Positions 1 to 9,851 of a stretch of 64,000 nucleotides of DNA are shown here, piece by piece. Each line of letters begins with the position of its first letter. Position 1 is the first letter of the stretch. Made by a program: the position numbers and the translations under genes. This DNA is from Actinomyces mediterranea (GTDB lineage: Bacteria; Actinomycetota; Actinomycetes; Actinomycetales; Actinomycetaceae), in contig NZ_FTPB01000004.1 of NCBI RefSeq assembly GCF_900155595.1, positions 992,001 to 1,056,000 on the forward strand, given 5' to 3'. The notes below the pieces were generated by a model that ran no database searches, had not been told where the DNA came from, and was given only the letters and a program-made list of their open reading frames with translations.

Positions 1-424
1 CTTCCGGTTTGCGGGAGCCGACCTCGTAGGAGTCGGTACGGTAGGTCGTCACCTCGACGGTGATGTCGCCCCTGCGCGCGCCGATGGTCCCGAACTCTTT
101 GCCGATATCCCAGACCGCCGACCCCCATGTGGACAGGATCTCCTCGGTGCGGTCGGGAAGCGCGGAGGTCGCGAAGTCGAGGTCGTGGGGGGTCGCTCCG
201 AGGAATGCGTCACGCACCGGACCCCCGACGAGGGCGATCTGCTCTCCTGCGTCGTCGAAGATCCGCCCGAGTTCGAGGATCGCGGGAGGAAGTGCGGCGA
301 ATGTGCGGTGAGCATTCGCCATGAGCGTCGGGATATCGCGCGATTCGCGGGCGGCGTCGACGTTGCTCCCCCGCTGGGGGGACGAATCGGAGGGGGAGAC
401 TCGGGCTGACTGTTGAGGGCACAT
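1..424 (-). CDS. cca: CCA tRNA nucleotidyltransferase / poly(A) polymerase family, N-terminal part (runs off left edge)
   Basis: The minus-strand reading contains the class II nucleotidyltransferase signature LVGGPVRDAFLG followed by HDLDFATSALPD, the metal-binding GG...DxD core that adds CCA to tRNA 3' ends. Only about 140 residues are in the window. Two ATG starts are possible: position 424 gives a 34-residue leader rich in Ser, Pro and Arg, with an AGAGG only 2 nt upstream; position 322 (MANAHRTFAAL) begins nearer the conserved domain but has no clear ribosome site. The divergent NUDIX gene begins about 130 nt away, as in other actinobacteria where this gene heads the murJ cluster. The family call is firm; the exact start is not. 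Confidence 0.85.
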   Translation of the reverse strand, partial: MCPQQSARVSPSDSSPQRGSNVDAARESRDIPTLMANAHRTFAALPPAILELGRIFDDAGEQIALVGGPVRDAFLGATPHDLDFATSALPDRTEEILSTWGSAVWDIGKEFGTIGARRGDITVEVTTYRTDSYEVGSRKPE

Positions 425-540
425 CACCTCTAAGGGTGCCACGTCGACGGGTGCAAACTCCACGCGCAACGACCATGACTTTGGTGAGGCGACCCACGTC
501 TACACCCCCGGTCTTCGTCGAGATAGTCGCTCCGGGCAAC

Positions 541-552
541 TAGAGTGGACCT
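541..552 (+). promoter_or_regulatory. Possible -10 element giving a leaderless NUDIX mRNA
   Basis: TAGAGT lies 6 nt before the NUDIX ATG at 553 and no purine-rich ribosome site precedes that ATG. Transcription from this -10 would begin about at the start codon. Leaderless mRNAs are common in actinobacteria. No good -35 is visible, so this is tentative. Confidence 0.3.
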
Positions 553-1089
553 ATGCCTGCACGTCCGACGGATTTGAAACCGGGGGTCCCCAGACCCCCG
601 CGTCGTGATGTATCGTCGCGCGCAGTCCACTCGCATTCGGCGCATCTTCCCGTGTCATCCGAAACCTCAGCGGGGGGCATCGTCGTCGATGTCGTCGACG
701 CCATCCCCTATGCGGCGATCATTGCGCGGCGCAATCGTGCGGGCCGCATCGAATGGTGCCTGCCGAAGGGTCATTTGGAGGCCGGTGAGACCGCGGAACA
801 GGCAGCATTGCGCGAGGTCGCCGAGGAGACGGGCATCCACGGCCGCATCATCCGCCATCTCGCGAGCATCGACTACTGGTTCTCGGGGGCAGACCGCCGC
901 GTCCACAAGGTCGTCCACCACTACCTCATGGGATACGTGTCGGGGACAATCACCGTTGAGAACGACCCCGATCACGAGGCGGAAGAGGCCGCGTGGATGC
1001 CGCTCCAGGACTTGACCCGCCACCTCGCGTATCCCAATGAGCGCCGGATCGTCACCCTTGCACTCGATCTGTTGTATAAGGATGCGTAA
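553..1089 (+). CDS. NUDIX hydrolase
   Basis: A 178-residue protein with a complete Nudix box, GHLEAGETAEQAALREVAEE (about residues 73-92) followed by TGI, matching Gx5Ex7REUxEExGU, which binds the metal needed to hydrolyse a nucleoside diphosphate linked to another group. The first 35 residues are Pro/Arg-rich and probably unstructured. The domain then runs SAGGIVVD through the Nudix box to the C-terminal helix. It is divergent from the nucleotidyltransferase gene and its stop abuts the DUF6049 start, so NUDIX-DUF6049-murJ look like one operon. The true substrate cannot be told from sequence; mycobacterial homologues at this locus are called MutT4-like. Confidence 0.9.
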   Translation: MPARPTDLKPGVPRPPRRDVSSRAVHSHSAHLPVSSETSAGGIVVDVVDAIPYAAIIARRNRAGRIEWCLPKGHLEAGETAEQAALREVAEETGIHGRIIRHLASIDYWFSGADRRVHKVVHHYLMGYVSGTITVENDPDHEAEEAAWMPLQDLTRHLAYPNERRIVTLALDLLYKDA

Positions 1090-3399
1090 ATGAGGCGGCC
1101 CTACTACCTGCGCGCCGCGGCACGACGCTGGATTCGCACGGGTCTCGCCCTCGTCCTCGCAGTGGCGATGACCGGTTTCGCCGCAGTGGGCCTCCTCCCC
1201 GAGGCGGCATCCAGGGCAGCCGATTCGACTCCGTCACTCTTCGCCCAGGCCTCCTCCCACAACGGCATCAGCGTCGTCATCAATGACCTCCAGCCCCGGA
1301 TCCTCACCACCGAAGAGGAGCTCGTCGTTTCGGGGACCGTGACGAATACGTCAGATCAGGTCCTCACGACTCCCGCGCTCTTCGTGTCGATGGAGTCGTG
1401 GACGCCGGTGTCCGTGGACGCCCTCGCCACCATGCTCAATTCGCCGGGTGCGACGGGCGTACCTGTCAGCATCGACAACCTCTCGCAGGATCTGGGGGTG
1501 GGGGCGTCCACACCTTTCGAGATCCACATCCCCTTCTCCCAACTGCCCCTGTCCCTGGACTCCGAGTGGGGGCCCCGCGTTGTAACGGTGTCCGCCCACT
1601 CCTCCGGATCGTCGGGCTTCGACCGGTCGATCGCGATCTGGGATTCGGGTGAGGATCTTGCAGGAATCGAGGTGTCTACCCTGGTCGCGTGGACTTCTGA
1701 GAACACGACGGGCACGTCTGCGGAGAGGCTCGCAGTCCAGCGGATCGCGCAGATGACGGGGGCGACTCTCGCCATGGATTCGCGGGTGATCCCCCGCGCC
1801 AAAGTGTCGGATGTATCGCAAGAGCATTCCGACGACTCCGCCCTCTACGGCGAGTCAGCAACCCACCACGCCAAAGTGTCGGATGTATCGCAAGAGCATT
1901 CCGACGGCTTGAACGCACAGTCGTTGAGCCGCGAGGATCAGCGCTTCTTCTCCGCCCTATTCACCACCGCCCCCCAGGTCGTTGCACTGCCCGATGGGGA
2001 TGCGGATCTGGGAGCGCTCGTTCTAGCAGGCAATGAGAGCCTTCTCGCCAGGGCAGCCGATTCCCTCGCTTCATTCCCCGATCGCACAGTCCCCGCATAC
2101 GAGGACGATGCCGCCTCCGGACAGTCGGCGGGAGGCGAACAGTCGGGAAGGGCCGAGCAGTCGCAATCCGACGCGCAGTCGGCTGATTCCCAGTCGGGCG
2201 CGCAGTCGGCGAACAACCCTGACCAGGATGCTCCCTCTTCCCCCGCGCTCCTATCCGCGACGAGTACGACACAGTTCCTCACAGATGTGGTGTGGCCCTC
2301 CGCCGACTCCTTTGGAACGACACAGTTGGCCGCCCACTCGGATCGGGTCACCATCGCACCCGTCGGTGCTCTCCAACCCGATGACGACCTCGACTTCACA
2401 TCGCTCGCCATCGCAGAAGTATCGACCTCGACGGGCGAGACCTCCCTCGAAGGGGAAAGCTGGGACACCGCCACCGTCCTCGTTCAAAATGATGCGATCG
2501 CCAGCCTTCTGGGCTGGTCCACATCCTCTCGGGCGGATGCGCTCGACGCCGAACAGGGTCTCGCCGCAGTCACCGCGATCATTACCCGCGAGCGCCCCTA
2601 TTCGCTGCGCACCGTCTTCGCGGCCGTGCCGCGCACGACCACGGTGACCAACGGCCTCACCGATCGGCTTACCGCTCTGCTGTCGCAGCGCTGGGTGACC
2701 CCCGTCCCCCTCCAGGACATGATGCGGTCAACGCCCACCGACGTGGAGAGGACGATCGTCGAACCCGGGTCCCTTGCTGAGGACTCCGACAGGGCACTGA
2801 CCACTCTCAATGATGCGTTCGCCTCGGTCACGCCCCTCGCGCGAGCGACCAGTGATCCCCAGGCGGTTCTGTCGGATGTGGAGGAGGGCGTCCTGCCGAC
2901 GATGAGCGCCGCGATCAAACCGGATGAGCAGTTGACGAGGGCGTCTCAGTTCAGCGCATCGGTGTCGGTGCTGCGCCAGAAGGTGACGGTCGAGCCCTCG
3001 GCGGCGGTGAACCTCATCAACAAGTCCGCACAATTCCCAGTCCTCGTGCGCAATTCCTTGGACTGGGACATCACCGTGTCCGTCACCCTCAATCCCTCGG
3101 ACCCGCGTCTTCAGGCGATGAATGCGACGACGGCGACCATTCCCGCGGGAGCTGTCACGACGGTGGAGGTGCCGGTGACGGCGATCGGCTCGGGCGACAT
3201 CGAAGTGACGTATAAGGTGTCGACGCCCGATGGAACGATCCTCGACGATTCGCAGAGGGTTCTCGTCCGGATGCGCGCAGGGTGGGAGGATGCGTTCACG
3301 ATGGCGGCGGCCGGGATCTTCGGATTGCTCTTCATCGCAGGGCTCACGCGAACCGTGAGGAAACGCGCCGGAGCGCGTCGAGTATTGGAGAACCCATGA
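1090..3399 (+). CDS. DUF6049 family secreted, membrane-anchored protein
   Basis: 769 residues. A signal or anchor segment lies at about residues 17-40 (LALVLAVAMTGFAAVGLLP after a basic stretch), a long extracellular part follows, and one C-terminal membrane helix (about 735-755, FTMAAAGIFGLLFIAGL) is followed by a basic tail. This is the architecture of the DUF6049 family always found between a NUDIX gene and murJ in actinobacteria; the function is unknown but the context points to cell-envelope assembly. Residues about 237-272 contain a 12-residue sequence present twice, and residues about 345-380 are a Gln-Ser-rich low-complexity stretch with repeating cagtcgg DNA. The stop overlaps the murJ start (ATGA), indicating translational coupling. 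Confidence 0.85.
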   Translation: MRRPYYLRAAARRWIRTGLALVLAVAMTGFAAVGLLPEAASRAADSTPSLFAQASSHNGISVVINDLQPRILTTEEELVVSGTVTNTSDQVLTTPALFVSMESWTPVSVDALATMLNSPGATGVPVSIDNLSQDLGVGASTPFEIHIPFSQLPLSLDSEWGPRVVTVSAHSSGSSGFDRSIAIWDSGEDLAGIEVSTLVAWTSENTTGTSAERLAVQRIAQMTGATLAMDSRVIPRAKVSDVSQEHSDDSALYGESATHHAKVSDVSQEHSDGLNAQSLSREDQRFFSALFTTAPQVVALPDGDADLGALVLAGNESLLARAADSLASFPDRTVPAYEDDAASGQSAGGEQSGRAEQSQSDAQSADSQSGAQSANNPDQDAPSSPALLSATSTTQFLTDVVWPSADSFGTTQLAAHSDRVTIAPVGALQPDDDLDFTSLAIAEVSTSTGETSLEGESWDTATVLVQNDAIASLLGWSTSSRADALDAEQGLAAVTAIITRERPYSLRTVFAAVPRTTTVTNGLTDRLTALLSQRWVTPVPLQDMMRSTPTDVERTIVEPGSLAEDSDRALTTLNDAFASVTPLARATSDPQAVLSDVEEGVLPTMSAAIKPDEQLTRASQFSASVSVLRQKVTVEPSAAVNLINKSAQFPVLVRNSLDWDITVSVTLNPSDPRLQAMNATTATIPAGAVTTVEVPVTAIGSGDIEVTYKVSTPDGTILDDSQRVLVRMRAGWEDAFTMAAAGIFGLLFIAGLTRTVRKRAGARRVLENP
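1798..1906 (+). repeat. 37-bp direct repeat inside the DUF6049 gene
   Basis: The same 37 bases occur at 1798-1834 and 1870-1906, offset by 72 bp (24 codons), so both copies read in frame as AKVSDVSQEHSD. Within each copy GTCGGA and TCCGAC form inverted ends. The copies appear identical although the intervening 35 bp is unrelated, so this is recent duplication or insertion rather than an ancient protein repeat. Confidence 0.9.
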
Positions 3400-6300
3400 C
3401 CGAATCGGCAGGCAAGTCCTCGCTCCTTCGAGCCAGCGCCATCATGGCGTCGGGCACGATGGTGTCGCGCATCCTCGGTTTCGTCCGCTCCGCCATGCTC
3501 ATTGCGGCGATCGGAACGGCCGGCGGCGGCGTCTCCGCCGCATTCCAGACGGCGAACACCCTTCCGAACACCGTTTTCAACCTTCTCGCGTCGGGCGTCT
3601 TCGATGCGGTCCTCGTCCCCCAGATCGTCGGCGCTCTTAGGCGCAGACATGACGGGCAGACATATGTCAATCGCCTCCTCACTCTGGCCGGCACCCTCCT
3701 CTTCGTCGTGACGATCATCGCGATGATCGCCGCCCCCCTCCTCGTCTTCATCACCGCTGCTGGATACGACTCCGAGATCCGAACGCTCGCGATCCTCTTC
3801 GCACTGCTGTGCCTGCCCCAGCTGTTCTTCTACGGCTTGTACAACCTGCTGGGCGAGCTGCTCAACGCCCGCGGGGTCTTCGGCCCGTACATGTGGGCGC
3901 CCGTGGTCAATAACATCGTCGGTATCGCCGGACTGGGCGCGTTCCTCATGCTGTGGGGGACCGCCGATGGGCGCATCAATGTGGCGGACCTGTCATCCGC
4001 GCAGTTCTGGTTGCTCGGCGGTTCGGCGACCCTCGGCGTCATCGCACAGGCGCTCGTCCTCGTCATTCCAATGCGCCGCGCGAAGGTCCGTTTCACACCG
4101 GACTTCCACTTCCGCGGGACCTCCTTCGGGTCGACGTCGAAAGTCGCGGGATGGACATTCGCGACTCTGGGGGTCAGCCAGATCGGCGTCCTGTCGTCGA
4201 GTAACCTCTCTGCACTGGCCGACGCCTATGCGAAGGCGCACAACGTCCTCATCCCGGGGATCCTTGGATCGACGACTGCGTTCATGGTGTTCATGGTCCC
4301 CCAGTCCCTCATCACCGTGTCGTTGACGACGGCGATCTTCACCCGCATGGCGAATTCGGTCGCCGAGGACGACGACCGGGGAGTGGCCGACTCCTACCAT
4401 CTGGGCGTCAAGACGATCACGTCATTGACCCTGCCCGCTGCGGCGATCCTCATGGCGGGGTCGGTCCCCATGATGCAGATGGCGGCGTATGCCGAGTCGA
4501 ATCAGAGTCTCGTCGTCGGCTATGCGTGGATTCTCACGGCCTTCATGCCCGGAGTGGCGTCGACGGGAATGGTGCTGATGAGTCAGCGCGTCTTCTTCGC
4601 GTACGAGGACGTGCGCCCCGTGTTCCTCATGGGGATAGGCCCGACTATCCTTCAAGTCATTGTTGGCTGGTCCCTGTACTTCTTGACGGGAGCGGCCTGG
4701 TGGGTCGCCGGGGCCGCTCTCGCTGAGACGGTGTGCCGCCTCGTTCAGGGTATCATTGCAGTGGTGTGGGTCTCGCGCAGGAATGCCTACGTCGATCAGT
4801 CGATGCTGTTGCTCTCCTATGCGGCCTTCCTGGTGAGCGCGACAATTGCGGGCGCTGTGGCATTCGCCGCGCTGAGCGCCGTCGGTGTGACGACTCCGAT
4901 CGCCTCATCCATCGTCCGATTCGCGATCGCGACCCTCAAACTGGTGATGGTGGCGGTCGTGACATCCCTCGTGTACATGCTGGTCCTGCGAGCCATCTCC
5001 CCCGAGCAGTCGGCGTTGACGATCGCCCCACTGTTGGCCCGCCTGCGGGTTCCAGCCCGTCTGCGCGCTATCCTCGCCGCGCCGATCGCGCAAACCCCTG
5101 CAGAGGCGGGGATAATGGCCGAGGTGGATTCTTCTTCAACGGAGGGTGATATGAACGAGGACGAGGAACTGATGCCTGTCGATCCTTTGGCGTCGGACTC
5201 GGACGGGTCGGCGAAGCCCGTGGATCGCGATGCGCTCGTCCACTCCCTCGAGTCCCATTCCTCTGCATCCCAGGATCAGTCCCTGCTGTCATTCGATGAC
5301 GTCCTCGCGCGCGATGGCGATTCCCTCACCGATGACGATGGCGTGCTGTCCCCTCCGCTGCCCCCCATGCCGCACGAGCCGGAGGCGCCCGGAGACGATG
5401 CTCCCGAGACCGAAGCGCCCGGAGCCCAGGGGGCGGGCGCATGGTTCGCCGCCGCAGGAGCCTCATTATCGGCATGGGCCGTCAAGGCCCGCGATGGCGC
5501 ATCGCAGATGGCCGCCAGGACGAAGGCCTCCCTCGAGGAGGCGACGGCCAAAGTCCGCACCCCCTCACAGGCGGATTTCGCGAATACGCCGCCCGCGCAG
5601 GAGCCCGCCTCCGATCCGGTCGACGATATGCCCCCGCGTCCTGACGCCGAGAACGCGCCTCCCCCGCTGCCCCACGACGGCCTCGATCTCAGCGGTGAGG
5701 AGCTCACGACGACCGTTGATGCCCCGATCGTCGCCTCCCGGTCCTTCGATGAGGCGATGCGAGTGGCTGACAATGCTCCCAGTGATGCCCATAGCGGTGA
5801 TGGTCCGGTGTATTCCGCTGATGGGCACCGCCTCATCGATCCGACGAAGCCGACGCTCATCCTCGCCATCGCCATCACCGTCGTCGGCGCAATCTGGGCG
5901 ATCAACACGGCCCTCGCCCCCGTGGGCGAGATCGACTTCGCCCAGTCCCTGGCGAGCGCCGCCTCATCCTCGGCGCAGTCCGGCGACAAAGAGTCCGTGG
6001 ACAAGCCTGGGCCGTCGGCTGTCGTCGCGCCGCGGATCACCGCCGTCTCCGTCCTGTCGTGGTCCGATGACAACGGCGACCATCCGGAGACCGCAGTCAA
6101 CATGATCGACGGTGACGGCTCCACGTCGTGGCATTCGCGCTATTACGAGTACAACCAATTCGCCGACGATTCGAATGTCACGATCCTCGTGAAACTCGAA
6201 CAGGAGGCCACCGTCTCCTCGGTGACCCTGGAGATGGATCCATCGACATCGGGCGGAGAGGTCGTCGTGCGCAACGTCACAGACACCTCGAATCCGAGAA

Positions 6301-6458
6301 GCGGAACAGAAATGACGACGTCGGCGTTGTCACCTACAACGACGATCACGCTACCCGAGCCCGTGACGACCAGCGCCATCGCACTGTCATTCAGAACGAT
6401 GCCGACCTCCGTCGATGGTCAATCATGGGCGTGGGTGCACGAGTTGAGCGTCAACTGA
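3396..6458 (+). CDS. murJ: MurJ lipid II flippase with cytoplasmic linker, extra membrane helix and extracellular C-terminal domain
   Basis: 1020 residues from the ATG at 3396, which overlaps the previous stop and has GGAG 5 nt upstream. Residues 1 to about 560 form the multi-helix MviN/MurJ (MOP superfamily) domain that exports lipid II for peptidoglycan synthesis (start [20 protein letters not shown]). A long acidic, Pro/Ala-rich cytoplasmic stretch (about 580-820) follows, then one hydrophobic helix ([20 protein letters not shown]) and about 180 extracellular residues. The end has a discoidin/jelly-roll look ([29 protein letters not shown]). Mycobacterial MviN carries a pseudokinase between flippase and ectodomain; no kinase-like motifs are visible here. 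Only four bases of stop overlap separate it from DUF6049, so it is probably co-transcribed with it. Confidence 0.92.
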   Translation: MTESAGKSSLLRASAIMASGTMVSRILGFVRSAMLIAAIGTAGGGVSAAFQTANTLPNTVFNLLASGVFDAVLVPQIVGALRRRHDGQTYVNRLLTLAGTLLFVVTIIAMIAAPLLVFITAAGYDSEIRTLAILFALLCLPQLFFYGLYNLLGELLNARGVFGPYMWAPVVNNIVGIAGLGAFLMLWGTADGRINVADLSSAQFWLLGGSATLGVIAQALVLVIPMRRAKVRFTPDFHFRGTSFGSTSKVAGWTFATLGVSQIGVLSSSNLSALADAYAKAHNVLIPGILGSTTAFMVFMVPQSLITVSLTTAIFTRMANSVAEDDDRGVADSYHLGVKTITSLTLPAAAILMAGSVPMMQMAAYAESNQSLVVGYAWILTAFMPGVASTGMVLMSQRVFFAYEDVRPVFLMGIGPTILQVIVGWSLYFLTGAAWWVAGAALAETVCRLVQGIIAVVWVSRRNAYVDQSMLLLSYAAFLVSATIAGAVAFAALSAVGVTTPIASSIVRFAIATLKLVMVAVVTSLVYMLVLRAISPEQSALTIAPLLARLRVPARLRAILAAPIAQTPAEAGIMAEVDSSSTEGDMNEDEELMPVDPLASDSDGSAKPVDRDALVHSLESHSSASQDQSLLSFDDVLARDGDSLTDDDGVLSPPLPPMPHEPEAPGDDAPETEAPGAQGAGAWFAAAGASLSAWAVKARDGASQMAARTKASLEEATAKVRTPSQADFANTPPAQEPASDPVDDMPPRPDAENAPPPLPHDGLDLSGEELTTTVDAPIVASRSFDEAMRVADNAPSDAHSGDGPVYSADGHRLIDPTKPTLILAIAITVVGAIWAINTALAPVGEIDFAQSLASAASSSAQSGDKESVDKPGPSAVVAPRITAVSVLSWSDDNGDHPETAVNMIDGDGSTSWHSRYYEYNQFADDSNVTILVKLEQEATVSSVTLEMDPSTSGGEVVVRNVTDTSNPRSGTEMTTSALSPTTTITLPEPVTTSAIALSFRTMPTSVDGQSWAWVHELSVN

Positions 6459-6499
6459 TTTCGTCCGACCGGCTCTCGCCGATAACAGATTGGTTCTCC

Positions 6500-7540
6500 A
6501 TGTCCTTCTCCTTCATCCCCAATGCCCTCGCCGTTGACGTCGACGCGACCGATTCCGTCGAGACCAGCGCTGAAGCGCGCGTCGATGTCACCGCACCGAT
6601 CCCCGCTGATGCGCAGATCCACGAGGTCGTCATCGTCGGTTCGGGTCCGGCCGGGTACACGGCCGCGATCTACACGGCGCGCGCAGGACTGCGCCCCCTC
6701 GTCCTGGCGGGGGCTGTAAGCGCGGGCGGCGCTCTCATGAACACGACCGAGGTCGAGAACTTCCCCGGATTCCCCTCCGGCGTCCAGGGTCCCGAACTCA
6801 TGGACTCGATGCGCGAGCAGGCGGAGAGATTCGGCGCCGACATCCGCTTCGAGGACGTCGTCACAGTCTCCCTCGCGAGCGATGTCAAGGCCGTGGCCAC
6901 CGATGATGAGGTGTTCTACACCAAGGCGGTGATCCTGGCGACAGGTTCGGAATACCGGCATATGAACGTCCCCGGCGAGGACCGGCTCTCGGGGCGCGGA
7001 GTGTCCTACTGCGCGACCTGCGACGGGTTCTTCTTCAAGGACAAGGCCCTTGCCGTCATCGGCGGCGGCGACTCCGCCATGGAGGAGGCGACCTTCCTGA
7101 CGAAATTCGCCTCGAAGGTGACGGTCGTGCACCGCCGCGATGAGTTGCGCGCCTCGAAGGCGATGGCTGATCGCGCCCTTGCCGACCCGAAGATCGAGTT
7201 CGCGTGGAATGCCACGGTGGACGAGGTCGTCGGCGACGAGACGGTCACCGCCCTTACCGTGAAGTCGACGCTCGACGGTTCGACGTCGACCCTGGCCGTC
7301 GACGGAGTCTTCGTCGCCATCGGGCACCTGCCGCGCACAGGCTTCCTCAAGGGCCAGGTCGACCTCGACGAGGCGGGCTACATCGTGGTTGACAATCCCT
7401 CGACGCGCACGAACCTGCCCGGTGTCTTCGCCTGCGGCGACGCCGTCGATCACACGTACCGTCAGGCGATCACGGCTGCAGGTTCGGGCTGCCGCGCTGC
7501 TCTCGATGCCGAGCGCTGGCTTGCCGACCATGCGGACTGA
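6500..7540 (+). CDS. trxB: Thioredoxin-disulfide reductase
   Basis: 346 residues from ATG 6500, the first ATG outside murJ. The FAD-binding motif [17 protein letters not shown] lies at about residues 43-59, the redox CATC at about residue 170 ([11 protein letters not shown]), the NADPH motif [12 protein letters not shown] follows, and the C-terminal FAD motif is [10 protein letters not shown]. It passes electrons from NADPH to thioredoxin. The N-terminal 35 residues ([20 protein letters not shown]) are longer than in most TrxB proteins and the ribosome site is weak, so a later start is possible. The usual downstream trxA is missing; the next sequence is a dead ATPase fragment. Confidence 0.93.
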   Translation: MSFSFIPNALAVDVDATDSVETSAEARVDVTAPIPADAQIHEVVIVGSGPAGYTAAIYTARAGLRPLVLAGAVSAGGALMNTTEVENFPGFPSGVQGPELMDSMREQAERFGADIRFEDVVTVSLASDVKAVATDDEVFYTKAVILATGSEYRHMNVPGEDRLSGRGVSYCATCDGFFFKDKALAVIGGGDSAMEEATFLTKFASKVTVVHRRDELRASKAMADRALADPKIEFAWNATVDEVVGDETVTALTVKSTLDGSTSTLAVDGVFVAIGHLPRTGFLKGQVDLDEAGYIVVDNPSTRTNLPGVFACGDAVDHTYRQAITAAGSGCRAALDAERWLADHAD

Positions 7541-7584
7541 GACGATTCCTCCAATGCGCCGAATGCGGTAAACCGTCAGATAAC

Positions 7585-7866
7585 ACTGCCTTCACAACGA
7601 TGGACGATGCCCTCACTCGTCGTTACTCGACCGACGACCCCGAAGGATTCCTCCACTCCGCAGGGGACGGGTTACTCGCCATTGATGAGATTCAGCGCTG
7701 TCCTCAGTTGATCCTGCTCCTGAAAGCAGAGGTTGATCGTGATCGAGGTCCGGGCCGTTTCCTCCTCACAGGGTCGGCGAACTTGCTGCGCATCCCCGAC
7801 GCACCAGACTCGCTGACGGGGCGCGCCCTCACTATTCGCCTCCACCCATTCAGCCAAAGTGAGAGC
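7585..7866 (+). pseudogene. Remnant of a DUF4143-type AAA ATPase
   Basis: The reading matches the middle of the intact ATPase at 14619-15860: LLAIDEIQRCPQL (Walker B), GRFLLTGSANLL and the region ending HPFSQSE. The P-loop and the whole DUF4143 half are missing, and the frame then runs into unrelated sequence up to about 8088. No start with a ribosome site is evident. Between 7866 and 8093 I see nothing further. Confidence 0.8.
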
Positions 7867-8092
7867 ACCGGGCGCCACGACGATTGGGTGAGTCGCCTTC
7901 TCAGTGGACTGCAATGCCAACCGTCGTCGACAGCGGACTCACGGCAAGAACCTGTTGTCCATGCCCCTCACCGCACTCTGGGACTCGTGATTTCCCGTTG
8001 CCGCAATCTATGTCAGCAGAATGATCGTGCGTGTCGCAGACGTTGCTCGCCCCCGACATGCGCATGCGAGGACGATAGTGCACGATGAGGGC

Positions 8093-8575
8093 ATGACGGA
8101 CTTCTATGACTTTAGTGCAACGCGCATCGACGGCACCGAGCAGCCCATGTCCGACTATCGCGGACAGGTCGTCCTCGTCGTCAATACGGCGACCCAGTGC
8201 GGCCTCACGCCGCAATTCGACGGGCTCGAGCGCCTGTGGACGACGTACCGCGATCGGGGGCTCATCGTCCTCGGATTCCCCTGCAATCAATTCGCCGGCC
8301 AAGAGCCGGGCGACAATGACGAGGTCGAGCAAGTGTGCCGCATCAACCACGGCGTCACCTTCCCCCTCTTTACGAAAATCGAGGTCAATGGCGGTGGAAC
8401 GCATCCGCTGTGGGTGTGGTTGAAGGAGCAGGCCCCGTCGGCTCTCGGCAGGGCGATCAAGTGGAACTTCACGAAGTTCCTCATCTCCCGCGATGGTGAA
8501 GTCCTCGATCGTTTCGCGCCGACGACTGCGCCCGACGCCTTCGAGAAGGAGATCGTCTCCGCGCTGGACGCCTGA
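8093..8575 (+). CDS. Glutathione peroxidase family thiol peroxidase
   Basis: 160 residues starting MTDFYDFSATRIDG at an ATG preceded by GATGAGGGC. Catalytic Cys is in NTATQCGLTPQF, the Gln in GFPCNQFAGQEPG and the Trp-Asn pair in IKWNFTKFLI, the classical GPx tetrad with Cys in place of selenocysteine. Actinobacterial members usually take electrons from thioredoxin rather than glutathione, which suits the trxB gene 500 bp upstream. It is convergent with the next gene, with a 7-bp gap and no terminator hairpin. Confidence 0.92.
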   Translation: MTDFYDFSATRIDGTEQPMSDYRGQVVLVVNTATQCGLTPQFDGLERLWTTYRDRGLIVLGFPCNQFAGQEPGDNDEVEQVCRINHGVTFPLFTKIEVNGGGTHPLWVWLKEQAPSALGRAIKWNFTKFLISRDGEVLDRFAPTTAPDAFEKEIVSALDA

Positions 8576-8582
8576 ACTGCCG

Positions 8583-9449
8583 CTACTGCGCGCGCAGCAC
8601 GTCTTCGAAGGACAAGGGGGCCCTGCCGGTCACTTCTTCGACATCATTCGTCACGAGGTCGAGTTCCCCGCGCGCGATCGCGGTATAGGTGGAGACCCAG
8701 GCGTCGTACTGCCACTGCGGGGCGGGCCATTTCTTCCGCGACTCATAGGCCTCGTCAATGGTCTCGTCGTGGTAGGTGATGCGCCGTCCGGTGACGCGGC
8801 TCATCGTCGCAGCGACATCCTCCATCGTCAGGGCCTCGGGCCCCGTCAGGTCGAGGGTGCGCCCCTCGTAGTCGGAGGCATTCGCGATGACCGCCGCTGC
8901 GACTCGGGCGACATCCGCCCTCGCAACCGCTCCGCAGCGGCCGTTCCCGGCTGGGCCGCGAATGACGCCGTCCTCGCCCGCGAGTTCGGCGAAAAAGTCG
9001 AGGTAGAAACTGTCGCGAAGGAAGGTCCATGTCATCCCGGAGGCGCGGATCGCCTCTTCGGTGGCGCCATGAGTGCGGGCGAGGGTGAATGTCGATGAGG
9101 CGGACGCCCCCTGGAAGGACAGGTAGATGATGTGGGAGACTCCCGCAGCCGCTGCGGCCGCGACGAATGCGAGATGCTGGGAGAGCCGCTCTTCGGATTC
9201 TGACGCGGACACCATGAACAGCACATCAATGTCGGCGAGGGCGGCGCGCGACTGTTCACTGTCCTCGTAGGAGCAGGCGACGGCTGTGGCTCCCTCAAGG
9301 GCGGGTGCGCGCGAGGGGGTGCGCGCGAGAAGGGTCAGTGGGATCCCCCGATCGGCGAGGCTGCGGGCGACCATGCCGCCGATCTGTCCGGTCGATCCGG
9401 TGATCCCGATGCGGGGCTGGGCGGAGGTGTTCGCGGGGCGGGTCGTCAT
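8583..9449 (-). CDS. NmrA-like / QOR2-type NAD(P)-binding reductase
   Basis: 288 residues. The N-terminal Rossmann motif GITGSTGQIGGMVARSL binds the dinucleotide; the middle (HIIYLSFQGAS, TWTFLRDSFYLDF) and C-terminal substrate domain (LTGPEALTMEDVAATMSRVTG) are typical of the atypical short-chain dehydrogenases that include QorB and NmrA. GGAGG lies 9 nt before the ATG. Substrate unknown; quinones are the usual guess. Single-gene unit facing away from the toxin-antitoxin pair to its right. Confidence 0.85.
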   Translation of the reverse strand: MTTRPANTSAQPRIGITGSTGQIGGMVARSLADRGIPLTLLARTPSRAPALEGATAVACSYEDSEQSRAALADIDVLFMVSASESEERLSQHLAFVAAAAAAGVSHIIYLSFQGASASSTFTLARTHGATEEAIRASGMTWTFLRDSFYLDFFAELAGEDGVIRGPAGNGRCGAVARADVARVAAAVIANASDYEGRTLDLTGPEALTMEDVAATMSRVTGRRITYHDETIDEAYESRKKWPAPQWQYDAWVSTYTAIARGELDLVTNDVEEVTGRAPLSFEDVLRAQ

Positions 9450-9531
9450 GCCACTATCCTCCCACCATCGCCGCCTGAGTGCCGCGCAGTCGGTCGATCA
9501 GTCTTAGGCGGGGATTTGTCCTGCGTACACG

Positions 9532-9849
9532 TCACTCGGCGTCCAGTGTGATCTCCAGGTCGTACGCCAGAACGAGTGCCCGTGCAAGGCTCTGCTCCTG
9601 CTCAGCGGTGAGGCAGCCGATGAATCGTCCGATCAGGTTCTTCGGGATGGTGACGACATTGTCCACAGCGATCGCGCACCCGTGGTCGAGACCATTGAGG
9701 GCGCCCACGGGCACTTCGCTGGAGAGCCCTTTGAGTGTCGTTGTCATCGGAGCGACAGTCACCTTCGTCATGGTTTCGAGGGCGAGGTTGCGGGTGAGAA
9801 TGACGACGGGACGAGTCTTATCGAGGTGGGCGAGGCGGATTTCTCGCAT
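9532..9849 (-). CDS. PemK/MazF-type toxin (mRNA interferase)
   Basis: 105 residues beginning MREIRLAHLDKTRPVVILTR, the conserved first strand and loop of MazF/PemK, then KVTVAPMTTTLKGLSSEVPV and DNVVTIPKNLIG, the core of the fold including the conserved Thr/Ser region near the cleavage site. Family members cut mRNA at short motifs. The start is 2 bp after the stop of the upstream ribbon-helix-helix antitoxin gene, the standard antitoxin-first order. Length is normal for the family and the gene looks intact. Confidence 0.88.
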   Translation of the reverse strand: MREIRLAHLDKTRPVVILTRNLALETMTKVTVAPMTTTLKGLSSEVPVGALNGLDHGCAIAVDNVVTIPKNLIGRFIGCLTAEQEQSLARALVLAYDLEITLDAE

Positions 9850-9851
9850 GG

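Noticed and set aside
3282-3395. Longer N-terminus for MurJ
   Set aside because: The ATG at 3396 overlaps the upstream stop, has GGAG 5 nt before it and begins the conserved sequence; the extra residues are DUF6049 shadow.
7600-8088. 162-residue reading as a real gene
   Set aside because: Only the first half matches a DUF4143 ATPase; the P-loop is missing and the second half is non-homologous Cys/Arg-rich sequence.
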